The notes: generated by a model not told the origin, from the letters alone. 56,839 nt of DNA from Planctomycetota bacterium (GCA_022071975.1 JAJVIO010000001.1:23844-80682), one strand, 5' to 3'; positions 25,156 to 32,389 are shown, counted from the first letter of the stretch. Numbers and translations: made by a program.

Positions 25156-25227
25156 TGGTAGCGGTGGCCGGAATCGAACCGGCATCGCTGGGCGTATGAA
25201 ACCCACGAGCCTCCAAGGCTCACCGCA
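25156..25227 (-). tRNA. tRNA-Met/Ile2(CAT) with shortened D-arm
   Basis: Anticodon loop T-T-C-A-T-A-C on a 5-bp stem; T-loop T-T-C-G-A-T-T; CCA encoded. The D-arm is G-A-G-C-C, a five-base loop T-T-G-G-A, then G-G-C-T-C, shorter than normal, and the first acceptor position is a T-T mismatch. The three G-C pairs of initiators are not complete, so an elongator or lysidine-type Ile tRNA is likely. Confidence 0.75.
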
Positions 25228-25232
25228 ATAGA

Positions 25233-25308
25233 TGGTCCGCCTGGCGGGACTTGAACCCGCACCTGACCGGGTAAGAACCGGCCGCTCTGCCTCTCGAGCT
25301 CCAGGCGA
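25233..25308 (-). tRNA. tRNA-Lys(CTT)
   Basis: Anticodon loop T-T-C-T-T-A-C, D-stem GCTC/GAGC, G18G19, T-loop T-T-C-A-A-G-T (C56), encoded CCA. First acceptor pair is a U-G wobble and base 8 is G rather than U. Five bases from tRNA-Met. Confidence 0.85.
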
Positions 25309-25350
25309 ATAGGGGCGACCCTTGGGTCGCCCGGGCGCAACGCGCCGAAT

Positions 25351-25424
25351 TGGAGCCGCTGGTGGGAATCCAACCCACGTCTCACCGTTACGAAGGGTGG
25401 GTCCTTGCATTGGACGACAGCGAC
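25351..25424 (-). tRNA. tRNA-Thr(CGT) with C19:G56 elbow
   Basis: Anticodon loop T-T-C-G-T-A-A. D-loop A-A-T-G-C-A-A (C19) and T-loop T-T-G-G-A-T-T (G56) swap the elbow pair. There is one C-C mismatch at 31:39. Same anticodon and U73 as the canonical gene at 9811, so it is redundant for decoding. Confidence 0.9.
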
Positions 25425-25482
25425 GTAGGGGCCGCCCCGTGTGGCGGCCCGCGGGCGGGCACATGGGCCCGCCCCTACAGTA

Positions 25483-25556
25483 TGGTCCCCGGTGAGTGAA
25501 TCGAACACTCATCTCTTCTTTGTAAGAGAAGCGTCTTGCCATTGGACGAACCGGGG
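25483..25556 (-). tRNA. tRNA-Val(TAC)
   Basis: Anticodon loop C-T-T-A-C-A-A on a perfect stem; D-loop A-A-T-G-G-C-A; T-loop T-T-C-G-A-T-T; encoded CCA. Normal elbow; one mismatch in the D-stem. Confidence 0.92.
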
Positions 25557-25704
25557 AGAAACAGGAGCCGCAAGCGCAAGCGCGCGGCCTGGTCGCGGAT
25601 GGCCACTGAGGTGCGGAAACCTTTTCCTGTCGAAGGCGAACCAGTGCTTCGCCCTCCATGCATTCGCTTCGCGAGCCTGCCATGCGCGAGCGAAGCGAGT
25701 CGAA
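25557..25704. repeat. dispersed repeat, copy 2
   Basis: Shares with 24998-25155 the GAAACAGGAGCCGCAAGCGC start, the T-G-C-T-T-C-G-C-C-C-T-C hairpin region and a CATTCGCTTCGC block. Separates tRNA-Val from tRNA-Pro. Confidence 0.8.
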
Positions 25705-25779
25705 TGGTCGCGATGACAGGACTCGAACCCACGTTCTCTTGCTCCCGAAGCAGGCGTCCTTCCCCTGGACCACATCGCG
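25705..25779 (-). tRNA. tRNA-Pro(CGG)
   Basis: Anticodon loop T-T-C-G-G-G-A, encoded CCA, normal T-loop T-T-C-G-A-G-T. Anticodon stem has a C-A mismatch and the T-stem three wobble pairs, so the fold is weaker than in the other genes. Confidence 0.8.
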
Positions 25780-25786
25780 TTGAGTT

Positions 25787-25861
25787 TGGTCGGCTCGGCC
25801 GGAATCAAACCGGCGTTTCGGCTTTCGGAGAGCCGCGTCCTGTTCCCTGGACGACGAGCCG
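25787..25861 (-). tRNA. tRNA-Arg(CCG) with A19:U56 elbow
   Basis: Perfect acceptor and anticodon stems, loop C-T-C-C-G-A-A. D-loop A-G-G-G-A-A-C-A gives A19 and T-loop T-T-T-G-A-T-T gives U56, an A:U replacement of the G:C elbow pair. CCA encoded. Confidence 0.9.
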
Positions 25862-25905
25862 GAAAGGGGTCTGGCTCTGCGCAGCGGTGCCTGACCCCTT
25901 TCCGG
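25859..25905. repeat. inverted repeat between tRNA-Arg and tRNA-Glu
   Basis: CCGGAAAGGGGTC (25859-25871) and GACCCCTTTCCGG (25893-25905) are exact inverted repeats; REP-like hairpin. Confidence 0.8.
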
Positions 25906-25918
25906 CGGCCGCCGCGAA

Positions 25919-25993
25919 TGGTGAGCGTACGGGGATTCGAACCCCGACCGTCTGGTTGAGAACCAGAAGTCCTTGCCGTTAGACGATACGCCC
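25919..25993 (-). tRNA. tRNA-Glu(CTC)
   Basis: Anticodon loop T-T-C-T-C-A-A with perfect stem, normal G18G19 and T-T-C-G-A-A-T, encoded CCA. Five bases from tRNA-Asp. Confidence 0.93.
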
Positions 25994-25998
25994 GAAGC

Positions 25999-26073
25999 TG
26001 GCGACCCCACGGGGAGTCGAACCCCGACCTTCCCGGAGACAACGGGAAATCATAGCCGTTAGACCATGGGGCC
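25999..26073 (-). tRNA. tRNA-Asp(GTC)
   Basis: Anticodon loop T-T-G-T-C-T-C with 5-bp stem, G73, encoded CCA, normal elbow. D-stem weak (T-T and G-T positions). Confidence 0.92.
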
Positions 26074-26154
26074 TCGAAACGCGAAGCGTTTCGAAAGTGA
26101 AGCAGGCGGCCGCAGGCCGCCGTAAGCGGAACGGCCGGCGGCACTGCCGAAACA

Positions 26155-26225
26155 TAGAGACACGTGGAATCGAACCACGATCTGCCGGTTATCAACCGGC
26201 TGCTCTGCCATTGAGCTATGTCTCT
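26155..26225 (-). tRNA. tRNA-Ile(GAT), no encoded CCA
   Basis: Textbook cloverleaf with anticodon loop T-T-G-A-T-A-A, D-loop A-A-T-G-G-C-A and T-T-C-G-A-T-T. The 3' end is A73 followed by TGT, so CCA must be added enzymatically, unlike in most neighbours. Confidence 0.93.
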
Positions 26226-26231
26226 GAAGGG

Positions 26232-26303
26232 CTGGCTCGGCAGGACTCGAACCTGCATCGCAGACTTCGCACGCCTGTATCCTTCCGGTTAGACGACGAG
26301 CCA
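26232..26303 (-). tRNA. tRNA-Arg(GCG), no encoded CCA
   Basis: Anticodon loop G-T-G-C-G-A-A reads as GCG. Bacteria normally read CGY with an inosine-modified ACG tRNA, so a GCG Arg tRNA is unusual. Normal G19:C56; A20, an Arg identity base, is present. 3' end G73 then CCC. Confidence 0.85.
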
Positions 26304-26395
26304 TTGAGAGATTTCGCCAACGGCCGCTCAAGCAGAGCCGCGCCCATTTGCCGGGATCGGATGGCCTGCCATGAGCGAGCCGAAGGCGAGTGAAA

Positions 26396-26470
26396 TGGTA
26401 GACCGGCTGGGATTTCAACCCAGACTGCACGCTTGCAGGGCGTGTGTGCTCGCGTTGACACTACCGGCCC
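26396..26470 (-). tRNA. tRNA-Ala(TGC) with C19:G56 elbow and C33
   Basis: Acceptor has G3-U70, the Ala identity pair. D-loop C-A-A-C-G-C-G-A (C19) and T-loop T-T-G-A-A-A-T (G56) swap the elbow. The anticodon loop is C-C-T-G-C-A-A, with C at position 33 where U is almost universal. CCA encoded. Confidence 0.88.
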
Positions 26471-26488
26471 GATTTGTTTTGGATTGGG

Positions 26489-26551
26489 TCCGACTTCGCC
26501 AAGGCTGCGTCGGACACTTGATGTCGCGTCGCAGGGCGCCGCGACATCAAG
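26489..26551. repeat. REP-like hairpin (CGCCAAGGC core)
   Basis: TCCGACTTCGCCAAGG then CTGCGTCGGA forms a hairpin; the same core appears at 307, 42661, 43300 and 55018. A second hairpin, GATGTCGCG...CGCGACATC, follows to the edge of tRNA-Gly. Confidence 0.7.
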
Positions 26552-26627
26552 TGGAGCGCGTGGCGGGACTTCAACCCGCGATTTCCTGCATGGCAAGCAG
26601 GCGTCTTAAGCACTAGACCACACGCGC
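26552..26627 (-). tRNA. tRNA-Gly(GCC) with C19:G56 elbow
   Basis: All stems perfect, loop T-T-G-C-C-A-T, U73 as expected for Gly, encoded CCA. D-loop A-G-T-G-C-T-T-A (C19) and T-loop T-T-G-A-A-G-T (G56). Confidence 0.92.
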
Positions 26628-26715
26628 AGAATGTGATGCCCCCGCCCGTTCGACCATGCTCAGGGCAGGCCCAGCAGAGGGGGCGTGTACTGACTCAACA
26701 CCGTTGTCAAAGAAC

Positions 26716-26790
26716 TGGCGTACCGGCCTGGACTCGAACCAGGATCTTCCGGTTTTCAGCCGGACGCTCTGCCCGTTGAGCTACCGATCC
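26716..26790 (-). tRNA. tRNA-Phe(GAA)
   Basis: Anticodon loop C-T-G-A-A-A-A with perfect stem, normal elbow, encoded CCA. One acceptor mismatch (G-A at the second pair). One base separates it from tRNA-His. Confidence 0.9.
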
Positions 26791-26791
26791 A

Positions 26792-26864
26792 TGGGTGCAG
26801 GCGCAGAGTCAAACTGCCCCTCCGCGGTCACAACGCGGCGTGCACTCGCTACACCAACCCGCAC
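26792..26864 (-). tRNA. tRNA-His(GTG) with A19:U56 elbow
   Basis: Anticodon stem CCGCG/CGCGG with loop T-T-G-T-G-A-C; C73 and a 5' G fit tRNA-His. D-loop A-G-C-G-A-G-T gives A19, T-loop T-T-T-G-A-C-T gives U56. The exact register of the acceptor and T-stem is uncertain by one base. First tRNA of the array. Confidence 0.85.
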
Positions 26865-26883
26865 ATCAATTTCCCAAACGAAA

Positions 26884-26909
26884 GCGGGGACCCCGCATGG
26901 AGTCCCCGC
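26884..26909 (-). terminator. terminator- or attenuator-like hairpin ahead of the tRNA array
   Basis: An 8-bp stem (GCGGGGAC with GTCCCCGC) is followed on the minus strand by TTTCGTTT, 20 bases before tRNA-His and about 140 bases after the predicted array promoter. It could attenuate entry into the array or end another transcript. Confidence 0.6.
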
Positions 26910-27059
26910 CGCGTCATACCGGGCATTTCAGCCCCGCGGTGGACCCCACAAATCGCGATCATGGCCCGTTTCCGGCCGTGGACCGCGCAAACTCGCCTGG
27001 ATACCTCGCTTCGACATGACGCTGCTTTCTGCCTCAACCCTGCTTCGTTCGGTCACACA

Positions 27060-27088
27060 GGAATACCCCGCGCAACTTGACGTGTCAA
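27060..27088 (-). promoter_or_regulatory. sigma70-type promoter for the tRNA array
   Basis: On the minus strand TTGACA (27088-27083), exactly 17 bases, then TATTCC (27065-27060). Transcription would start near 27053 and run into the array. The -35 box is half of the palindrome TTGACGTGTCAA, so a protein bound there would block it. A 29-codon frame (27017-26928) and a terminator-like hairpin lie in the leader. Confidence 0.65.
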
Positions 27089-27108
27089 CAGTTTTCTTGA
27101 CGCGTCAA
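27077..27108. promoter_or_regulatory. paired operator-like palindromes TTGACGYGTCAA
   Basis: Two 12-bp perfect palindromes, TTGACGTGTCAA (27077-27088) and TTGACGCGTCAA (27097-27108), have centres 20 bp apart, that is on one face of the helix. One overlaps the -35 box of the array promoter. A one-mismatch copy lies upstream of rsr (33999-34010). Confidence 0.6.
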
Positions 27109-27196
27109 TACATAAACGCATACACCGCGCAAAGGTTGCAGAAATTCTTCGGCCGGACACGACATGTCTGGATGGTTGAAAAGCAGTTGAGGTACG

Positions 27197-27385
27197 AACG
27201 GAGGGCCCCGAAAGGGGCCCCCAAAGGTAGCCGGGCGCGTGAGCGCCCGGTACGTGTGCAGCGTCGCCGCGCGCCCGCAGGGCCGCCTGACCGCGCATTG
27301 CACCCTATAGGCGGCCCTTCGGGCGCCCCACCTATTCGTAACCGACGCCCGGGGGCTCACGCCCCCGGCTACCCTGGTCGGGCCC
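27197..27385. repeat. cluster of REP-like palindromes upstream of the array promoter
   Basis: Successive hairpins: GGGCCCCGAAAGGGGCCC, CCGGGCGCGTGAGCGCCCGG, GCGGCCCTTCGGGCGC, GGGGGCTCACGCCCCC and GGGCCCTTCGGGCC. Together with the promoter region this accounts for the gap 26865-27419; no gene is seen there. Confidence 0.75.
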
Positions 27386-27419
27386 TTCGGGCCGACAGCG
27401 CACCTGAGCTGGTCACGCT

Positions 27420-28430
27420 TCAGCTTTCGACGCTGATGGTCCACGCGTCGCCGGACTGCTCGCAGGTGATCCGCACGTCCAGGAACTTCCGGATCGTCTC
27501 GATGTTCGTGCGCGTGTGGCCCGAGGGCTCGAGTGTGCGGAAGCGTCCGCCCGCCCCCAGCGCCATCGGAAGCAGCAGCTGATCCGCCAAATGCTCGCCC
27601 ACCGGAACGCCCGCTTCCAGCCAGCGCTCGGCTTCGTTGCAGGCCTCCTTGGCCACCTTCTCGGCGGGCTTGCCGCGTTTTCCGAACGCGCTGAACACTT
27701 CGCAGAAGTCGCCGCAGTCAGCGACAATCGTCAGTGCATTGCCCGGACCCGGAGACTGTACCTCGCGTACCCAGCAGCGGTTCTCGCGGACGTGAAGACG
27801 CGACTGCACGATGTTCACTTCGCGCTCGCCGACGTGCAGCGGTACGCGACTGAGCAGCGCGTGTGCCTCCCACCGCAGCTCGCGGCGGTCCAGCAGTTTC
27901 AGTCGGGTGCGGTTCTCCCACGGCTTGATGTCGGCCTGGTACAGGCCGCCACCGGCGGGATAGAAGCCGTGCTGTTCAAGCGTCAGGGTCGCCTCAGCGC
28001 CCATGCGGCCGAGCAATGGCAGGAATGCGCGCTGCAGGAATTCGGCGGGCGGCGCCCAGGCGTTGTGCGTGCCGCCGGTGACGCGAACGCTGCTGGCAGC
28101 ATCCGCGTGCAGCAGCGCGGGAAGCACGGTCTGGAGCACCAACCCGGCGCTGCCGGCCGTGTCCATCTTGAAGTAGTAGTTTCCGGCGAAGACGCCCGCA
28201 GGCTCAAACAGCAACTCGCGGCTGCCGATCTTTGCACCCTCGACGTCTGCACCGCTGATCTGCTGTGCTGCGTTTACACAGGCCAGGTGCTGGTTCTGAA
28301 GCCCCGCGTTGGGGCGCCCGGCGCGGATGTTGAACAGGCGAAACGGCTTGCCGGTGACGATGGAAAGCGCAAGCGAGGTCCGCAGAACCTGCCCGCCGCC
28401 TTCGCCGTGGCTGCCGTCGATTTCAATCAT
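27420..28430 (-). CDS. rtcA: RNA 3'-terminal phosphate cyclase RtcA
   Basis: 336 aa. Converts RNA 3'-phosphates to 2',3'-cyclic phosphates using ATP, and can adenylylate 5'-phosphates. The start M-I-E-I-D-G-S-H-G-E-G-G-G-Q-V-L-R is the conserved RtcA N-terminus, R-A-G-R-P-N-A-G-L-Q-x-Q-H follows at about 43, and G-E-H-L-A-D-Q-L-L-L-P near 290 contains the His that becomes AMP-linked. Length matches the family. Lies downstream of rtcB on the same strand, separated by a 100-base REP hairpin, and upstream of the tRNA array. No RtcR activator gene is in the window. Confidence 0.95.
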   Translation of the reverse strand: MIEIDGSHGEGGGQVLRTSLALSIVTGKPFRLFNIRAGRPNAGLQNQHLACVNAAQQISGADVEGAKIGSRELLFEPAGVFAGNYYFKMDTAGSAGLVLQTVLPALLHADAASSVRVTGGTHNAWAPPAEFLQRAFLPLLGRMGAEATLTLEQHGFYPAGGGLYQADIKPWENRTRLKLLDRRELRWEAHALLSRVPLHVGEREVNIVQSRLHVRENRCWVREVQSPGPGNALTIVADCGDFCEVFSAFGKRGKPAEKVAKEACNEAERWLEAGVPVGEHLADQLLLPMALGAGGRFRTLEPSGHTRTNIETIRKFLDVRITCEQSGDAWTISVES

Positions 28431-28438
28431 GCTTGACC

Positions 28439-28537
28439 GGGAGCGCAGGCATCCTGCCGGCTTTCGCCGCGGGCCTCCGGCCTGTGGCGGTCGTGTGCAA
28501 GACGCACACGACAATGCCGGCTGGAAGCCGGCGCTCC

Positions 28538-28538
<1 letters not shown>
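28439..28538. repeat. REP hairpin between rtcB and rtcA
   Basis: GGGAGCGC and GCGCTCCC are the ends of a long imperfect hairpin that includes CATCCTGCCGGC/GCCGGCTGG and CGTGTGCAAGACGCACACG. May set the rtcB/rtcA expression ratio. Confidence 0.75.
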
Positions 28539-29761
<1,223 letters not shown>

Positions 29762-29843
29762 GGCGTCTCTCCGGCTATACGTTACACGAACGCGCCGCTG
29801 TTTCACCCGGCCGGAAACACTCCCGCCGGCTAGCGTTCGCGGG

Positions 29844-29849
29844 TAGAGT
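29844..29849 (+). promoter_or_regulatory. -10 box of a leaderless promoter (TAGAGT)
   Basis: TAGAGT seven bases before the GTG start of TPR gene 2. Confidence 0.5.
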
Positions 29850-29856
29850 CTGCCCC

Positions 29857-31839
29857 GTGCACGCCGAGACCGCCTACATCTTCCGGCACGCGCTGCTGCG
29901 CGACGCCGCGTACGGCCTGCAGCCGCCCGGCGAGCGCGGCGTGCTGCACGGCCTGGCGCTGGAGATCCTGCAGGCGCTGCTGGCGCCCGAGGAAATTCCC
30001 GCCCTTGCCATGGAGCTGGCCGAGCACGCGCGCCTGGCCATGCACGACACGCTGCCGGACAAGCGCCGCCGCGCCCTGCTGGCGGCCGAGCATGGCTACC
30101 TGAACCAGGCCGCCGAGTACCTGCAGGCGCACTGGCAATCGAGTGACGAAGTGCGGGTGCGGGACCTGCTGGCGGTCCACCCCTATGCCGACGCGCGGGA
30201 GCAGCGCCGGCACCTGTACACCGCGGGCGAGCGCCTAGAGCAGACCGGCGACCTGCGCGGCGCCGAGCAGCGTGCCCGCGAGATGCTTGAGCGCGCCCGG
30301 CGCGACGGCGACAGCGCCGATGAAACCCGCGCGCTGCTGATGCTGCATCATCTGCTGCCGGAGCTGGGCCGCGCCGCTGAGCTGCAGCACACCGCGGCCG
30401 AGCTGGCGCAGCGAGCGACGGGCCTGTCGGCCGAAACCAGGATCTACGCACTGACCCTGCAGGAGCACGAGGCGTTCCGCGCCGGGCGATTCGACGACGC
30501 CCTGCGTATCAGCCTGCAGGCGCAGGAAATCGCCGAAGCGGCCGGCCGCAGCGATTGGATGGCCACGCTGCTGGCCAGCCAGGCGAGCAATCATGCCAGG
30601 CTGGGCGATGCGGCGCGGGCGCTGGAGTGCTCGCTGCGGTCGGTGGAACTGGCGGAGCACTCGGGCAACAAGCACACCCGCGCGCAGATGCTGAACCAGC
30701 GCGGCATCGCCTGCATCGAGAGCGGCGACCTGCCCGGCGCCGGCAAGGCCTACTCTGAGGCGCTGACGCAGGCGAATGCCATCGGCGCGCGCGGCCTTGC
30801 CCAGACCATTGCCGTCAACCTGGGCAATCTGCAGCTCTATTTCCTGGGCGGCTTGCGCAGCGCGGAGCAGGCCTACCGCAACGTGATGGATAATGCGCTC
30901 GAACAGGGGGCCATGCGCGACGCGGCGGCGGCCTCCAACCGGCTGGGCGCGGTGCTGAACTACCGGGACCGCGCTGCCGAGGCCCGCGACGTGCTGCAAA
31001 CCGGGATCCGCTGCGCCAGGCAGGGCAACGACGTCGCCGCGGAAGCCGCCGGGCGCCTGCAGCTGAGCCAGTGCCGCGGCGTGCTGGACGGGCGCGAACG
31101 GCTGCAGGAGCTGGCCGCCTGCATCGGGATGGCCCGCGGCATCCGCGCCGAGCGCCTGGAGGGCGAGGCCTGGATGCGCGGCGGCGAGCTGCTGGTCGAG
31201 CAGGGCTGCTTGCGCGCGGCCGTGGAGGCCGCCGAGCGGGCGACGCGCGTGCTGACTCGCACACCCGCCGGCCAGTCATACCTGCCCCACGTAGCCGGCG
31301 CGCGCGCGACGGCCCAGCTGCTGCTCGGGGATTTCGCCGGCGCGCGCGAAAGCAACGGGCAGGTGCTGGCGGGGCTCGGTCCCGGCGTGCCGCAGCACAG
31401 GGTCGCCAAGGGATACACCGGGCGCATCGCCCTGCGGCTGCTGGAGAGCCTGGGCCCGCTGGGGTTGCAGCGGCCGGACGACGCCCTGCGCGGCGAGCTG
31501 GCGCGGCTGGACCGCGAGGCGCGGGAGCTGCTGGCCGGGACCGAGTACGGTCGTCACGGCCGCACACGCGCGGCGCTGGAGTATGTTTCGGCTGTCAGCA
31601 GGCTGCTGGGGAGCGATCCGCCGTACCCGCTGCTGTTGGGGATGACGCTGGACTGGCTGACGCCGCAGCAGGTCCGGGCCACGCTGGACAGACTGGCCGC
31701 GCAGGACCTGGCATTGCTGGAGATTCTGCGGCGCGAAAACCCGCAGCTGGCGCAGGAGCTGAAACGGCTGGCGGAGCCGACGCTGCTGGCATGGGACACG
31801 TCGCTGGCGCAGGTGCCGCACCTGGCGGAGCTGCTCTAG
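29857..31839 (+). CDS. tetratricopeptide repeat protein 2
   Basis: 660 aa, soluble, helical throughout. The start M-H-A-E-T-A-Y-I-F-R-H-A-L-L-R-D-A-A-Y is nearly the same as that of TPR protein 1 at 7269, but the rest differs: about twelve degenerate TPR-like helix pairs (for example A-L-E-C-S-L-R-S-V-E-L-A-E-H-S-G-N and A-G-K-A-Y-S-E-A-L-T-Q-A). GTG start with TAGAGT seven bases upstream. It sits between rtcB and the Y RNAs on the opposite strand, and a direct repeat begins three bases after its stop codon. It may be a scaffold or sensor for the RNA-repair genes; this is inference from position only. Confidence 0.75.
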   Translation: MHAETAYIFRHALLRDAAYGLQPPGERGVLHGLALEILQALLAPEEIPALAMELAEHARLAMHDTLPDKRRRALLAAEHGYLNQAAEYLQAHWQSSDEVRVRDLLAVHPYADAREQRRHLYTAGERLEQTGDLRGAEQRAREMLERARRDGDSADETRALLMLHHLLPELGRAAELQHTAAELAQRATGLSAETRIYALTLQEHEAFRAGRFDDALRISLQAQEIAEAAGRSDWMATLLASQASNHARLGDAARALECSLRSVELAEHSGNKHTRAQMLNQRGIACIESGDLPGAGKAYSEALTQANAIGARGLAQTIAVNLGNLQLYFLGGLRSAEQAYRNVMDNALEQGAMRDAAAASNRLGAVLNYRDRAAEARDVLQTGIRCARQGNDVAAEAAGRLQLSQCRGVLDGRERLQELAACIGMARGIRAERLEGEAWMRGGELLVEQGCLRAAVEAAERATRVLTRTPAGQSYLPHVAGARATAQLLLGDFAGARESNGQVLAGLGPGVPQHRVAKGYTGRIALRLLESLGPLGLQRPDDALRGELARLDREARELLAGTEYGRHGRTRAALEYVSAVSRLLGSDPPYPLLLGMTLDWLTPQQVRATLDRLAAQDLALLEILRRENPQLAQELKRLAEPTLLAWDTSLAQVPHLAELL

Positions 31840-31841
31840 TA

Positions 31842-32025
31842 GTGGCGCGGGCTGCCAGCCCGCGTGTCCCGGAGCGGGACGCTCCGGGACGATGCGGACC
31901 GGAGGTCCGCAACACGTGCGGGCGGGGCGCCCGCATCACCTGCGGGCGGGGCGCCCGCAACACCTGCGGGCTGGCAGCCCGCACCACGGTGTTAAATCGC
32001 AACCGCCGGGTTTCCCCGGCGGTTG
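31842..32025. repeat. direct repeat copy 1: array of variable-arm hairpins
   Basis: About six hairpins in a row, several at a 24-base period, each followed by C-A-(A/T)-C-A-C-S-T-G. Arms vary but stay complementary (CGGACC/GGTCCG, CGGGCG/CGCCCG, CGGGCT/AGCCCG). The last hairpin is the Y RNA terminator. Copy 2 is at 34088-34247 in the same orientation, one unit shorter. Confidence 0.9.
32001..32024 (-). terminator. hairpin ending the Y RNA transcript
   Basis: Perfect 10-bp stem AACCGCCGGG/CCCGGCGGTT with a GAAA loop, three bases after Y RNA 3, followed by GCGATTT. Confidence 0.75.
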
Positions 32026-32026
32026 G

Positions 32027-32149
32027 GCGCGACGAGAGTTGTCGAAAGGTTTGCGCTCTGCCATTGAGCTACCCCGCCATGAAGCGGGGGTGGGACTCGA
32101 ACCCACAACCTCATCGTTATGTGCGATGTACTTCCGACTGCATTCGCGC
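32027..32149 (-). ncRNA. Y RNA 3 with complete permuted tRNA-like module
   Basis: Lower stem GCGCGA (32149-32144) pairs with TCGCGC (32032-32027); internal loop A-T-G-C-A faces A-A-C-T-C-T-C-G; upper stem GTCGGAAG pairs with CTTTCGAC. The apical part reads T-arm (GTGGG T-T-C-G-A-G-T CCCAC), acceptor 3' strand CCCCGCT, tetraloop TCAT, acceptor 5' strand GGCGGGG, U8-A9, D-arm (GCTC A-A-T-G-G-C-A GAGC): a tRNA elbow in permuted order with the ends where the anticodon arm would be, as in bacterial YrlA. Lies beside rsr, as Y RNA genes usually do. Confidence 0.85.
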
Positions 32150-32165
32150 GATTCCAAAGACCTGT

Positions 32166-32280
32166 CCGCGACGAGAAGCGACGAGACGAGTACTGAGCTA
32201 CGTCCTGCGACGGCGGGAATCGAACCCGCGACCTCCGCTTGCGCGGCGCTCTATCCATGTAGTCCCGCCCGCATTCGCGG
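32166..32280 (-). ncRNA. Y RNA 2 with partial permuted tRNA-like module
   Basis: Lower stem CCGCGA (32280-32275) pairs with TCGCGG (32171-32166); upper stem GCGGGAC pairs with GTCTCGT; the 5' internal loop starts A-T-G-C-G and the 3' loop ends C-T-C-G, as in unit 3. Apical part has a T-arm GCGGG T-T-C-G-A-T-T CCCGC, a short CGTC/GACG acceptor-like hairpin, then TAGCTCAG like a D-arm start that lacks its closing strand. Confidence 0.75.
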
Positions 32281-32297
32281 CAGGCAATCCGTTCGCT

Positions 32298-32367
32298 GGG
32301 CCGACTAGTATTCACCCGAGACGCTCGACCATTCGGAGTGGATGTAGTCCCGGGTCGCATTCGGCCC
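32298..32367 (-). ncRNA. Y RNA 1, minimal form without tRNA-like module
   Basis: Lower stem GGGCCGA (32367-32361) pairs with TCGGCCC (32304-32298); 5' internal loop A-T-G-C-G; upper stem ACCCGGGA pairs with TCTCGGGT; apical loop without T- or D-arm. The C-G-A-A-T-G-C and G-G-G-A-C-T-A-C-A-T motifs are shared with units 2 and 3. First unit after rsr. Confidence 0.7.
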
Positions 32368-32389
32368 ACGCAACAACGCATCCGGGTTG

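Noticed and set aside
24188..26864. Elbow changes as sequencing errors
   Set aside because: In all six genes both partners changed to a complementary base, three different pair types occur, and other conserved tRNA bases around them are intact.
29762..30451. N-terminal extension of rtcB
   Set aside because: The 230 extra residues are antisense to TPR gene 2 and lack family similarity; the conserved RtcB start and a ribosome-binding site are at 29761.
31842..32025. CRISPR array
   Set aside because: Here the hairpin arms vary and the short spacer is constant, the reverse of CRISPR, and no cas gene is present.
32041..32110. Broken tRNA gene next to rsr
   Set aside because: The T-arm precedes the D-arm and the two acceptor strands pair across a TCAT loop, so it is the permuted tRNA-like part of a Y RNA, not a decayed tRNA.
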